Assembly (NCBI RefSeq): GCF_002197755.1
Contig: NZ_NHOT01000003.1
Location: 310,001 to 374,000 of the forward strand
Source of the DNA: Pedobacter sp. AJM
Lineage (GTDB): Bacteria > Bacteroidota > Bacteroidia > Sphingobacteriales > Sphingobacteriaceae
Reading direction: 5' to 3'
Length of the DNA stretch: 64,000 nucleotides
This document shows, piece after piece, positions 34,571 through 44,900 of this stretch. A program made the position numbers and the translations under genes. The notes below the pieces were generated by a model. It was not told the origin of the DNA. It was given only the letters and a program-made list of their open reading frames with translations, and ran no database searches. Position 1 is the first letter of the stretch; each line of letters begins with the position of its first letter.

Positions 34571-35263
34571 CTAGAAAGTAACTGCGGTGGCAGTACCTGT
34601 AATGGTTCCTGGCGTAATGGTTGGTTTTGTTGGCTTAGCTGTAACCGTAATATCATGATCTGCAGTTTGCGCACAATAGTTTTTGCTACCAATTACATAA
34701 CCTACTTTTAACCTGTGTTTTTTTGTTCCAACTGTAGCAGGCGCAGATGGTGTATAATCTTTTGCTGTTGCACCTGCTATTGCAGTTTCTACAGTACCTT
34801 CAACAGTATACCATTGATAGGCCAATGTAGTGATGGTAGGATCTTCCGGATTGGTAACTGAACCAACCTGTGCCAACGGACTTTCCAAACAGAAATTGGC
34901 AGGTGTAAAATCAACTACCAAAGGTTTAAGTACATATACCGGTATTTCCTGCAATTCAGACTCACAGGCACCTGCTATGGTTGATTTGGAACTTAAATAA
35001 TAATAGCCGGTATTTAAATCAGCTGCTGCAATTTTATTTCCTGACACTAAAGTAATACCTGTACCTGGCGTAGTAGTTTGCGTTGCACTATACTTCACAA
35101 TCCAGTCTTCTCCGGAAGGAGGAGATGGCAAAGTAAGGTCTGAACCCTTACAGAATAAACTCACCCCAGGGGTGTTTGGAAGTACCTGTGCAGATACTTT
35201 TGAAAATGTGCAGATGATAACGAAAATAACTGCGAGGATGGTTTTTGTAGTAGAATTTTTCAT
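34571..35263 (-). CDS. Exported Ig-like domain protein without a sorting domain
   Basis: 230 residues: signal peptide (MKNSTTKTILAVIFVIICTFSKVSAQ), then two Ig-like/PKD-type beta domains with cysteines typical of Bacteroidota surface proteins (GVSLFCKGSDLTLPSPPSGEDWIVK; YQWYTVEGTVETAIAGATAKDY). It ends soon after TVTAKPTKPTITPG with no type A or B C-terminal domain, so it either stays periplasmic or depends on its neighbours for export. 36 bases separate it from the sorting-domain gene downstream and 22 from the large gene upstream. Confidence 0.75.
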   Translation of the reverse strand: MKNSTTKTILAVIFVIICTFSKVSAQVLPNTPGVSLFCKGSDLTLPSPPSGEDWIVKYSATQTTTPGTGITLVSGNKIAAADLNTGYYYLSSKSTIAGACESELQEIPVYVLKPLVVDFTPANFCLESPLAQVGSVTNPEDPTITTLAYQWYTVEGTVETAIAGATAKDYTPSAPATVGTKKHRLKVGYVIGSKNYCAQTADHDITVTAKPTKPTITPGTITGTATAVTF

Positions 35264-35285
35264 GGGGACTGATTTTTTTGTTTAA

Positions 35286-38174
35286 TTAATATTGAGATGT
35301 AGTTTGCACCAGCACATGCGGCGCTGATGGTTTTGGATTTATTTTAAGGTTAAAATTAATTTGAGCACTGCAGCCTGCTGCATTTTTTAAGGTTAGTATG
35401 CCCGTATGCATACCTACCGGGGCATTAACAGGGATGTTAAAAGGAATACTTCCTACTGGTAAAGTCTGGTTAATCACAGGATCAAAACCAGCTGTATTCC
35501 AATTAATGCTATATGTTACAGGGTTATTTACCGGGTTGGTATAACTTAATGATGATGCCGTAAAGCCCTGACAAATTTCAGGTTCAGTACCAAGCGTTAA
35601 ACCGGGCAGGCCACTTATCACTACGATAAAATCTGTTTTTTTCTCTTCGCAACCTCTAGCAGTAGCAGTTATCGTTGCCGTACCTGAAAAGGTATCATTC
35701 CAGGTTACCTGACCACTGGTGGCATCAACAATACCTGCCGCTAAAGGCAATAGCGAATACACTATTTCTGTAGTGTTGCTTGCAGTTGCCCTATAAGTGT
35801 CTGTGCCGGCACCAATACAGCGTTTATCAGTTAATCCACCGTTAAAAACGGGGGTGCTAACCTTTCCGTTTACTGTAATATTTCCGGTTATGCTTAATGC
35901 ATTTCCGGCAGTACCAGTTACGGTGTAAGTTTTTGCTGAACCTGCGGTAGTGGGTGTACCACTAATGGTTAATTTTTTTGTTGAACGATTATAGGCTGAA
36001 GTTATGCCAACCGGTAATCCCGCAACGCTAACGTTAGTCGTACCTGACGGGATGTCATAAATAATATCATCCATCGTTGTACCTACACAAACTATTCGAT
36101 CGCCAGAACCTGTATTGGTGGTAACCGAGCTCTGATCATTATTGGATACCTGATCAGATTGAGTACCCGTAATGGTCGCAGTATTTACATTCTGGCCTGT
36201 TTTTACCACCTGGGCCGTAATCGTTAAACTTATGCTAGTATTACTGGCTAAATCGCCAATGGTCCATACTCCAGAAGCTGGATCATAACTGGTGCCCTGT
36301 GGTGCTACGTTTGATACATAGGTAAACCCGTTAGGCAACAAATCCGTAACTGACACCCCTACTGCATTGCCATTACCTAAATTTTCGGCCTTTAGGGTAA
36401 ATACGACATTGCTGTTTAATTCCGGGTAGGCTACATTAACCGTTTTAGTAATGGAGCGGTCGATATTACAAAGGGAGATGTTTAAAGGTAATGAAGGGGC
36501 GCTGATACCACATTCTAACTGCGTAGTCACACTGTAATTTCCAGATAATGTGGCCACGTACGTATTGTTCGTAGCGCCGTTTATCGGCTCACCATTCAGA
36601 TACCATTGGTACGGGCCTGCATTTGGCTTAACAGTTAGTGTTGCAGTAGTACAATCTGTTTGACTGACAGCAGGTTGTTCTGCCTTTTCAGGGAAACGGG
36701 AAATAAAATTAGACATCGAAAAGGCATTACTTTGCTGCACCATCGAAACCGTAAGCCTGCTTGCACTAGTGAGTATAATGGTAGCGGGCTCTCCGATATT
36801 AGTACGCGTAAAACTCACCAAAGATAAGCCCGTATTGCCCAGCGGTTTGCGACTGTTTATGCCCGCTATAGTTTCAATGTCTTTATTGTTATAAGGCGGG
36901 TTGCCATTTGAAGTCAAAAAAATTCTATCTGTACTACTTGTAATAATATAACCGAAATAATCCAGGTTAGTATTTTGGTTATAGGCTGTAAATTTAGTGG
37001 TTTCTACCTTTTTAGAACCAGAACAACTGGATATCGGGACTAATGTAGCCACATCCACCTCACAACCTTTGCCGCCAGAAGCACCTGCCGTACCCGAAAA
37101 CACTTCAATATTTTTAGTCGAAGAGATATAGGTAGAGGAATATCTACCGGTATTTTTTGCCGGATCATAATCTCCGTTCAGATAACCATGGTTAAAGGTT
37201 TGCTTATCTCCGGGCTGTGCTAAGGTGTATGTTGTTGATCCTTTCTGAACTCCGTTTTGATCAAAATTGATCACCCTTATGCTGGTGTTTGCCTCCGTTG
37301 CAATTATTGTAGTTTGCTCTGCAATCATATTACCTTCGCCCCTAACCACTACATACTCCTTACCCAAGGAAGCAATTGGCGGAATAGGATTGTAGGCACC
37401 ATCACCGCAGCCACCCGGCGCATCCAGATCTGCAGAAGTGTTCATTACGGTAGATTGTGAAGATTCAACCAATGTTCCGATAGGTGCATTGAATAAATAA
37501 CTCTGTCCGGCATTTAATGTAGCTGTAGCCACTCCGCCTATCTTAACAATAGTATTATTTTGGATGGCCATAATGCTATAGATTGGCGGGTGTGCAGAAC
37601 TTGCAAGATTTCCATCCCGATAATAGCCTACCCTAAAAGATGTTCCTATTGCCGCATCACCAAAACTAAAGAGTGAAGCATTTCCTTTAATATCTTCATC
37701 AGTACCATCAGTCCCTAAATTATCAGAAGCTACATTTCTTAAGTTCACCGAAATTGTGCCTGTCGCGTTTACTATTAAACCTGCTGCGTTAATTACGGTA
37801 TTCAGTGGGTATGCGGGCGCGTCTTTAGGTAACCCGCTAAAGCGTTGTACATAAGGAGTACCCTGCGTGCAGGTAAAATTAAATAATACAGTACCATCGC
37901 TTTTAGATATGGTTCCGGTAACGGTTCCACTTTCTGATGCAATCACAATCTCATTGGCCTTGCTCCAGTATTGCCAGGGTGCTGGGGCAATATAATGTAC
38001 AGAATAAGGAGGTGGAGATAACAGTTTTCCGGCATGTATGGTTGCCGAATAGGAAAAAGCAGCTAAGCTGATGTGTGTTTTGGTTTTACATTGCACAGCA
38101 GTATTACTTACCGCAATAAGCAATATTAACCCTGCTAACCTATTAAATAAAAACAGTAGTAACCCTTTAACCAT
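35286..38174 (-). CDS. Large exported adhesin-like protein (IgGFc-binding-like, Ig-like and DUF11 domains)
   Basis: 962 residues with an N-terminal export signal. Residues about 45-480 resemble the IgGFc-binding protein N-terminal domain of bacterial surface proteins (ANEIVIASESGTVTG, PAYPLNTVINAAG, GKEYVVVRGEGNMIAEQTTI, FSGTAGASGGKGCEVD). Next come an Ig-like domain (AGPYQWYLNGEPINGATNNTY), a DUF11 repeat (SITKTVNVAYPELNSNVVFTL), and Ig-fold repeats rich in Thr, Val and Gly. It ends LKINPKPSAPHVLVQTTSQY without a C-terminal sorting domain. First gene of the four-gene cluster. Confidence 0.8.
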   Translation of the reverse strand: MVKGLLLFLFNRLAGLILLIAVSNTAVQCKTKTHISLAAFSYSATIHAGKLLSPPPYSVHYIAPAPWQYWSKANEIVIASESGTVTGTISKSDGTVLFNFTCTQGTPYVQRFSGLPKDAPAYPLNTVINAAGLIVNATGTISVNLRNVASDNLGTDGTDEDIKGNASLFSFGDAAIGTSFRVGYYRDGNLASSAHPPIYSIMAIQNNTIVKIGGVATATLNAGQSYLFNAPIGTLVESSQSTVMNTSADLDAPGGCGDGAYNPIPPIASLGKEYVVVRGEGNMIAEQTTIIATEANTSIRVINFDQNGVQKGSTTYTLAQPGDKQTFNHGYLNGDYDPAKNTGRYSSTYISSTKNIEVFSGTAGASGGKGCEVDVATLVPISSCSGSKKVETTKFTAYNQNTNLDYFGYIITSSTDRIFLTSNGNPPYNNKDIETIAGINSRKPLGNTGLSLVSFTRTNIGEPATIILTSASRLTVSMVQQSNAFSMSNFISRFPEKAEQPAVSQTDCTTATLTVKPNAGPYQWYLNGEPINGATNNTYVATLSGNYSVTTQLECGISAPSLPLNISLCNIDRSITKTVNVAYPELNSNVVFTLKAENLGNGNAVGVSVTDLLPNGFTYVSNVAPQGTSYDPASGVWTIGDLASNTSISLTITAQVVKTGQNVNTATITGTQSDQVSNNDQSSVTTNTGSGDRIVCVGTTMDDIIYDIPSGTTNVSVAGLPVGITSAYNRSTKKLTISGTPTTAGSAKTYTVTGTAGNALSITGNITVNGKVSTPVFNGGLTDKRCIGAGTDTYRATASNTTEIVYSLLPLAAGIVDATSGQVTWNDTFSGTATITATARGCEEKKTDFIVVISGLPGLTLGTEPEICQGFTASSLSYTNPVNNPVTYSINWNTAGFDPVINQTLPVGSIPFNIPVNAPVGMHTGILTLKNAAGCSAQINFNLKINPKPSAPHVLVQTTSQY

Positions 38175-38700
38175 ACACCAACCTTATAAAGCCCCTTATG
38201 TGCCTAACATGGTTCTGAGATTTATTAAAATGTATGGATACATCTTAATAAATTTTACACAATCAGGTTAATCACCTTTTAAGCGGATCACCTATTTACG
38301 TAAATGAAAAATGTATGGTTTTTGGGGATTTTACAGGCCAATTTAAAGAATTATTTTGCACTAAAAAACACCCTAAATATTAATTTTAATGCATTTTAAA
38401 GCGGTTTTAAATCAATTAACACACAACTAAAATTGGCTGTATTTCTATTGATACGCGAATCAGCATAAAAATAATTCAATTTGTTTGTTTTTTGAGTTTT
38501 GATTTGTTTTAAATATCTTTTATTGAGGCTTTTAAATTATTTCTGTACTTTAAATTTACATGAGAAAAGTTTTTTTAGTTTTTTTCTTAAAAAAATCTAT
38601 GAATGACGACGTCATTTTAAAATTATAGGTAAATAGGAAAAATAAGGCCGGTGATCTTGCATCATTAGGTTTAATTTCCTTAAAACAATCTTCGCCCAAG
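38175..38700. other. Gene-free region upstream of the surface-protein cluster
   Basis: AT-rich 5' region of the leftward adhesin operon. It holds the strong dyad at 38221-38252 and a small palindrome AATGACG-A-CGTCATT at 38602-38616. On the minus strand a TACATTTT -7-like box is readable near 38310-38320. No protein-like frame. Confidence 0.4.
38221..38252. promoter_or_regulatory. Near-perfect 15-bp dyad before the adhesin operon
   Basis: TTTATTAAAATGTAT (38221-38235), two bases, ATACATCTTAATAAA (38238-38252): 14 of 15 positions are complementary. It lies 47 bases upstream of the ATG at 38174. The symmetry and position suit an operator for a dimeric regulator or a hairpin in the 5' leader. 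Confidence 0.45.
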
Positions 38701-39097
38701 TTGGTCAAGGATTTTATATCTAAAGAAGCAACATGATATCAGTACCATGAGGGAGTATCTGATCCAACACTGATTGCGCCAGAAACCTACACTTTGGATC
38801 AACACTTTTTGGATCGCCCTGGAAATATTGAAATACAACTCGATTTCGTAAAAGATTATAGCACTAACGGAGCCATGTATCCAAATTTCATGCCTATTTC
38901 AGGGCTTATCATCCACAACTTTTAGCCGCTTGGGGGAATAAAGACCCTTACTTTTTACCTGCTGGTGCCGAAGCCTATAACGCGATAATCCTAATGCAAC
39001 GGTTAAATTCTATCACACGGGCCACTTCGCCCTTGAAACAAACGCTAAAGAAATTGGCCGGGATGTGCTAAACTTTTTAAATGGATTGCCTAAATAG
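38701..39097 (+). pseudogene. Decayed alpha/beta hydrolase
   Basis: Three frames together spell the C-terminal half of a haloalkane-dehalogenase-like alpha/beta hydrolase. Frame 1 has YQYHEGVSDPTLIAPETYTL and DRPGNIEIQLDFVKDY, after an in-frame TGA near 38734. Frame 2 has FRAYHPQLLAAWGNKDPYFL then PAGAEAYN. Frame 3 has NPNATVKFYHTGHFALETNA, with the expected catalytic histidine, and ends at TAG 39095-39097. At least one stop and two frameshifts are present, and the N-terminal half with the nucleophile is missing, so it cannot be functional. Confidence 0.8.
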
Positions 39098-39220
39098 TGT
39101 CATGCCTGATAGCGGAAATGCTCATTTTTTTGAATGAAAGCTAATGTGGCGTAAAATTTATTTAGCCATTGTACAGTGGAATCCGCTAGAGACATCTTAA
39201 TATCAATTGTTAATAAAATA

Positions 39221-39333
39221 AGAGGCTGTATCATATTTCCAGATTTGTCATGTTGAGCCTGTATAAACACCATCCGGGTATTTTTCTAAAGTCCTTAGAC
39301 AGGGTGACATTTCGAATTTATGATACAGCCTCG
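39221..39333. repeat. Nested palindromic element bounded by a perfect 14-bp inverted repeat
   Basis: GAGGCTGTATCATA (39222-39235) and TATGATACAGCCTC (39319-39332) are perfect complements. Inside lies a second, weaker palindrome, TTGTCATGTTGAGCCTGT to ACAGGGTGACATTTCGAA, related to the TTGAG/GTCGAA repeat at 20691. This has the look of a small non-autonomous repeat inserted into another, and contains no open frame. Confidence 0.6.
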
Positions 39334-39402
39334 TTTTTCGTCGCATTTGTTATCAGGATTCCCTGTTTACGGGAGTTCCTTAACTTACGTATCGGAATAA
39401 CT

Positions 39403-40461
39403 CTAATCCGGCTTTTCGTTGTTGTAGATTTTCAGCACTTCATCGGCACTCAAAGCTTTATTATAGTACCTGATATCATCCATAGATCCTTTAAAAAAAG
39501 CAGCATTGGAAAAATAAAACGGACTGCTTTTATCTGTAAAGCTTAATATGCCTTTGGGCAGAATCTGGCCAATGGCTAAATTTACAGGTGTGGTAAGGAC
39601 AGATGCGTTACCGGCAGCACTTTCAGATCGTGTTTGCACACCATCTACATAAAAGCTTATGGTACCATTCCCTGCCGTAACTACAGCGTGGTGCCATGTT
39701 CCCACTGCCATTTTCCCAGGATTACTATCCCTATCATAAGTAGCAGCTGGGGTTTTCAGTGTCATGAATAAAAAATTATCAGACTGAAGCTGGAATTTAA
39801 AACCGTTCCATTTATTTAAAGAAAGGAGATAATTATCAGCAAAAGCTTCTTTAACGTTAATCCAGAGGCTGATACTCAATACCTGCGGGTTAAGTGCTGG
39901 GCTGTAAGGAACTTCAATATAAGCGCCCTGCTCGAAAGCATAGGCATTGTTAGCCTGACCAAAGCGATCAGTAGTGGCCACTGGTAAAACTCCGCCATCC
40001 TGGTGATTATCAGCTGTTCCGATAATCCCTGTCATTAAAGTTCCATTATGGCCATTGCCGGTAGCATCCGCTGCATTACCATTAAAAAGCCATTTCGCCA
40101 CCAGGTTGGCTGCAGCTACTTCTTCAATTTTTCTTGCGCCAAAGTCAGTGGCGGCACGCCTCAAATTGGCTAAGGCATTATTCACTTCCTCCTGAGTGTA
40201 AGCTCCTGTAACAACTGTTGCGGACAGATCAATAGCAGATTTAAACTGCAGCCTGGCTTGTTTAGGGTACTGACCGATATCGTGGCCTTCCACACTTTGA
40301 TTATACAGTTGCTTAACAGAATCAGTAAGTTGGGTAAGGCTTGATTTATTGGAAGCATAATCTGGCAGATTGGCTTCATTTTTACAGGATGCAAAAACAG
40401 CAATAGCCAGCAGCAAATAAAACGGGTATTTCAATGATGGTTTATAATTTTTAATATTCAT
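39403..40461 (-). CDS. LamG-domain surface lipoprotein of the polysaccharide locus
   Basis: 352 residues. Signal with a lipobox at AVFASC (Cys about 26), a helical spacer (~30-115, TQLTDSVKQLYNQSVEGHD, then YTQEEVNNALANLRRAATDFG), and a concanavalin A-like LamG domain (~125-352; ISLWINVKEAFADNYLLSLN, GTWHHAVVTAGNGTISFYVDG, GSMDDIRYYNKALSADEVLKIY). It should sit on the outer membrane surface and bind glycan with SusCD. It starts ten bases after the SusD-like gene. Confidence 0.85.
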   Translation of the reverse strand: MNIKNYKPSLKYPFYLLLAIAVFASCKNEANLPDYASNKSSLTQLTDSVKQLYNQSVEGHDIGQYPKQARLQFKSAIDLSATVVTGAYTQEEVNNALANLRRAATDFGARKIEEVAAANLVAKWLFNGNAADATGNGHNGTLMTGIIGTADNHQDGGVLPVATTDRFGQANNAYAFEQGAYIEVPYSPALNPQVLSISLWINVKEAFADNYLLSLNKWNGFKFQLQSDNFLFMTLKTPAATYDRDSNPGKMAVGTWHHAVVTAGNGTISFYVDGVQTRSESAAGNASVLTTPVNLAIGQILPKGILSFTDKSSPFYFSNAAFFKGSMDDIRYYNKALSADEVLKIYNNEKPD

Positions 40462-40471
40462 TTTAATGGTA

Positions 40472-41929
40472 TTAAAGTTTACCGTTGGCGTTTAATTCCG
40501 TTTGAGGAATTGGAAAAAACCGGTTGTTTGTATAATTAAAGTTTGGCGCACCAGGCTTTATTGCAGCATTGGCATATGCCTCGCCATAACGGATCACATC
40601 AAAGAAGCGTTGAAACTCCAATGCAAGTTCTGAGCGTCTTTCCCTGCGGATTACTTCCCTTAAATCGGATTGATTAATCACTGTTACCGCAGCTAGCAGA
40701 TCGGCCGGAGGCGTACCGTCATAATTTTTTCTTGCCCTTTCACGCACTTTATTTAGCGGCACTAGCGCAGCAGCAGATTGACCTGATTCGTTCAGTGCCT
40801 CAGCCTTGATAAGCAATAGATCTGCAAAACGCAACGCCTCATAATTCAGGTTTCCATCGTTTTTAGTGGTAGTAGGTACCTCACTCAATGGTTGAACATG
40901 TTTTTTGGAGAGATAACCTGTGCTGCTCCATGAAGGGTCAAAAGTATTATCATAATAGGATTTCCCTGTCCTTGCAATAGTCAGATCAAGCCGGGGATCA
41001 TTCGCTTCAAAATTATTGACCAGACTTTGTGTTGGAAAATAAGTACCTGCTCCATTTAAAGCCCGGGGTGCAAACCAGTAATTCAAGGAATTTCCCTGTG
41101 AAGGTTGTGCCCCGCGGCTGTGCCATACTGAAAATATGACTTCACTATTGGTTTTGGCAGATGCATTAAAATTATCGGCAAAGCGGTCTGTTAATGCATA
41201 ACCTAAGGCTTCTACCTGTTCGCTGTATTGAATGGCCTGCGTATATTTTTGTTGAAATAGAGAGGCCTTGGCCAATAAAGCCAGTGCGGCACCTTTGGTT
41301 GCCCGACCCAGATCGTTGTTTGATTCCCATTTTTGGGGTAAACCGGCGGCGGCTTCCGTGAGGTCTTTTTCAATCTGGGTGTATACTTGTGCCTGCGGAG
41401 ATGCAGCTACGGCAGCGTCCTCAAGCGTACTCACTTTTAAGCGCAGCGGAATGTTTCCATAAAAATTAGTCAGCAGGAAATAATAATATGCCCGCAGAAA
41501 TTTCGCCTGGGCAAGCAATTGCGTTTTAGCAGGTTCAGTGATTGCTGTATTATCGGTCTTAAGCCCATCAGTGATCACATTACAGCGGTTAATACCATCA
41601 TAATACCTGGCCCATAAAGATTGTACGGCAGCATTTCCCGGCAGGATATTGTACAGATCAATAGCGGTATAATCTGCCTGTTCACCCGCGTTTCCTCCGA
41701 TAACAACATCATCCGTAGCCACATCACCTAATACCCAAACAGGATTACTGGAAGCATCCGTAAAAGTAAGCGGGATATAAGCTGCATTCACAGCCGTTCT
41801 GGCCGTAGACTCATTGCTGAACAGATCTGCATCAGAATAGTAACCCAGTGCAGGCTGATCTAAAAATTTCTTGCAACCCGTTATAGAAATCAGGCACAAG
41901 GCAAAAGAAAGTATATATATTTTTTTCAT
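40472..41929 (-). CDS. SusD/RagB family glycan-binding lipoprotein
   Basis: 485 residues with lipobox ISITGC (Cys at about 19) and the SusD order: KKFLDQPALGYYSDADLFSNE, AKFLRAYYYFLLTNFYGNIPL split at the conserved FLRAxYY, LLIKAEALNESG and RRERRSELALEFQRFFDVIRYG. It forms the lid over the SusC channel encoded immediately upstream (4 bases). The relatively short length and RagB-like C-terminus do not indicate the glycan. Confidence 0.93.
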   Translation of the reverse strand: MKKIYILSFALCLISITGCKKFLDQPALGYYSDADLFSNESTARTAVNAAYIPLTFTDASSNPVWVLGDVATDDVVIGGNAGEQADYTAIDLYNILPGNAAVQSLWARYYDGINRCNVITDGLKTDNTAITEPAKTQLLAQAKFLRAYYYFLLTNFYGNIPLRLKVSTLEDAAVAASPQAQVYTQIEKDLTEAAAGLPQKWESNNDLGRATKGAALALLAKASLFQQKYTQAIQYSEQVEALGYALTDRFADNFNASAKTNSEVIFSVWHSRGAQPSQGNSLNYWFAPRALNGAGTYFPTQSLVNNFEANDPRLDLTIARTGKSYYDNTFDPSWSSTGYLSKKHVQPLSEVPTTTKNDGNLNYEALRFADLLLIKAEALNESGQSAAALVPLNKVRERARKNYDGTPPADLLAAVTVINQSDLREVIRRERRSELALEFQRFFDVIRYGEAYANAAIKPGAPNFNYTNNRFFPIPQTELNANGKL

Positions 41930-41933
41930 CAGA

Positions 41934-44900
41934 TTAGAAGTTAAGGTTCAAGCCAAGTGTATAAACTCTTGCAGATGGATAAGTTCCCCAGTCAATACCA
42001 ACAGCCCTTACACCATCGCCCTGACTATTACTACTGGTATAAATCTCCGGATCAAGGCCGGTATATTTTGTAAAGGTTAAAAGATTTTGTCCGCTCATAT
42101 AAATGCGCATTGATGCTATTTTCAAGGCAGAGAGCACTTTCGGGCTCAAACTATAGCCAATCTGCAGATTTTTTAATCTCAAATAAGACCCATCTTCTAG
42201 AAAACGGGTTGATGGTCTTTTATTGTTTGTGGAAGAAGCAGAGCTCCAGGTAAGGCGTGGAAACTGATCGGTACTGCCCGCCCCATTCCAGCTGCCCGTG
42301 GCTACACGTTCGGTAATGTTAAAGGCACGATAAAAACCTTCAATATCTGTGGCCACCTGGTTATACAACTTATTGCCATATGCCCCCTGAAAAAATACAC
42401 TAAGATCAAACTGTTTAAACTTCAGGTTCCCGGTAAAGCCGTAAGTGAGTTTTGGAATAGGACTTCCGGCAAACTGCCGGTCTTTCTCATCAATAATCCC
42501 ATCTCCATTGCTATCCTTATACTTCACGTCGCCTGGCTGAATGCCATTACCCTGATAAGCATGTGTAAAGATATCCAGGTTGTTCTGGAAAATTCCTTCC
42601 ATAGGAAGCAAATAAAATGCCCCTATTGGTTGCCCTACTGCAGTAAGCGTAGCATAATATTCATTGTCTATCCTTCCACCAACAATCGGTGATCCAGCCA
42701 GCGAACGCACTTTATTTTGAAGCGTAGCCATATTTCCTGATACATCGTAACTCCAGTTTTCAGAAATCTGATCACGGTAAGAGATTTGAAGTTCAAGCCC
42801 CTGGTTACGCACTTTACCGGCATTCACATAAGGACTTCCGCCCCCGCCTGCACTTGGTGGCAAAGGATTGGCAAAAAGAATATCGGAATTATCTCTAATG
42901 AAATAATCGGCACTGAACTGAAGCTTATTATCAAAAAATCCGGCATCTAAACCAAAGTTACTTTGCGTACTGGTTTCCCAGGTGATGTTTGCATTCCCTC
43001 TTGAGGTAAGCGAATTACCTATTACAGGTGTACCACCGAAGGGATAAAACCCGACAAAAGAATTCAATGAGGTATACGCATAATTGCTGATTTCCTGGTT
43101 GCCGGTTTGACCGATACTAGCCCTTAATTTTAGCATGGAAAGCGACTTGAAATTTTTCAGAAACGCTTCCTGATCCAGCCTCCACCCTATTGATCCGGCA
43201 TAGAAATTACCATAACGGTTAGCCGGATTTAACCTGGACGATCCATCCCTGCGTACAGTAAAGCTGGCCAGGTATTTATCGGCATACTGATAATCAGCAC
43301 GACCAAAAAGGGAGAAAAGTGCCCATCTCGATTCGTTCTCGCCATTTTGCTGTATGCCAATTCCGTTATCAAGATATTGAAAATCTTCAGATTGGTTTGG
43401 GAAAATTGATCTGGATGCAGAAAGGCCGTTCGTGCGGCTTTTGATATTTTCTGTTCCGGCAAGAATAGTTAAATCATGCTTTTCACCAAACTTCAGGTTA
43501 TAGGTTAATGTATTGGTCCAGTTATAATCTAACTGGTTCGCATTAGCACGGGCCAGACTGCCAGGGGAGTTTTGTGCACGGTCTCCCCAAATTTTAAAGA
43601 ACTGTTTAAAATCAGTGATAACCAATGTTCCACCCAAAGTCGTACGGAATTTTAGTCCGTCGATAATTTTAGCCTCTACAAATACATTACCTAACGCGCT
43701 ATAAGCATTATTGTTCCGGTCGAAGTTATCTGCATAACCCACTGGATTTAACCCATCACCAAAGAAATTTGAATTTTCAGGCAGATCTACATAATCGCCA
43801 TTGGCTTTAAACACCGGAGTAGCCGGCGTACGGAAAAGAGCATAGCGCATGACGCTGGCTCCTTGATTGCCGTTTCCAAAACCATCACCCGAAGCACCTA
43901 CCTGTTTGGTTTTTGCATAAGAAAGATTCAGGTTTATTCCCGTAGAAAAGACTTTGGACAGGGTGCTGTTTACCGCTGTGCGCAGGTTAAACCGGTCATA
44001 AGCGCTATTATTGATCAATCCATCTTGTTTGTAATAATTGGCAGCCACCAGGTAATTCCCGGTTTCATTGCCACCACTTACGGAAAGGTTGCTGTTATTA
44101 ATCAGTGCCGGTTGCAACACTTCTTTCTGCCAATTTACATCAGGCAAGCTTGCAGCAAGGGAAGCAGGAATTGGTGTCCGTCCATCAGCAACGGCGGCAG
44201 CATTAAAGGCTGCAACATATTGCGGCGTATTGGCCATCTTGATTAAATCGCCATGAACCTGAACGCCGGTATATTGTGAAAGATTAACTATTGATTTACC
44301 AGATTTCCCTTTTTTAGTGGTAACTACCACAACTCCGTTCGATGCCCTTGCGCCATAAATGGAAGCAGAAGAAGCATCTTTTAAAATGCTGATGCTTTCA
44401 ATATCTGTCGGAGAAATCTGATTGATGCCTGAAGTACTGGGTACACCATCAATCACATATAGCGGATTATTATTGTTAATGGTTCCTACACCGCGAATCC
44501 TTACGGCAATGCCCTCACCCGGAGCACCGGTGCCTTGCGTTACGGATACGCCGGCAGCTTTTCCCTGTAATACCTGATCTACCCCGCCTACAGGCATATT
44601 ATCTATATCGGTAGACCTGACCTGGGAAACGGCTCCGGTAAGATCCTTTTTTTGCTGGGATGAATAGCCGGTAATTACAACATCATCTAACGTCTTGCTT
44701 ACCGGCATTAAAGAAACGACTATTTCCATTTGATTACCTGGTCGCAAGATTTTGGTATTATAGCCAATAAACAACACCCGAATGGATGAATTACGGTCAG
44801 GAAGGTTTATGCTAAAGCGGCCATCAGCATCAGTATTTACTTTATTTGGTTTTCCTACTACCTGTATAATGGCACCAGGAACAGGATTTCCTTTTTCATC

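Noticed and set aside
34536..35285. Possibility that the 962-, 230- and 314-residue surface proteins are one gene broken by frameshifts
   Set aside because: Each of the three begins with its own signal peptide and ends at a clean stop with a normal short gap, so they are separate genes.
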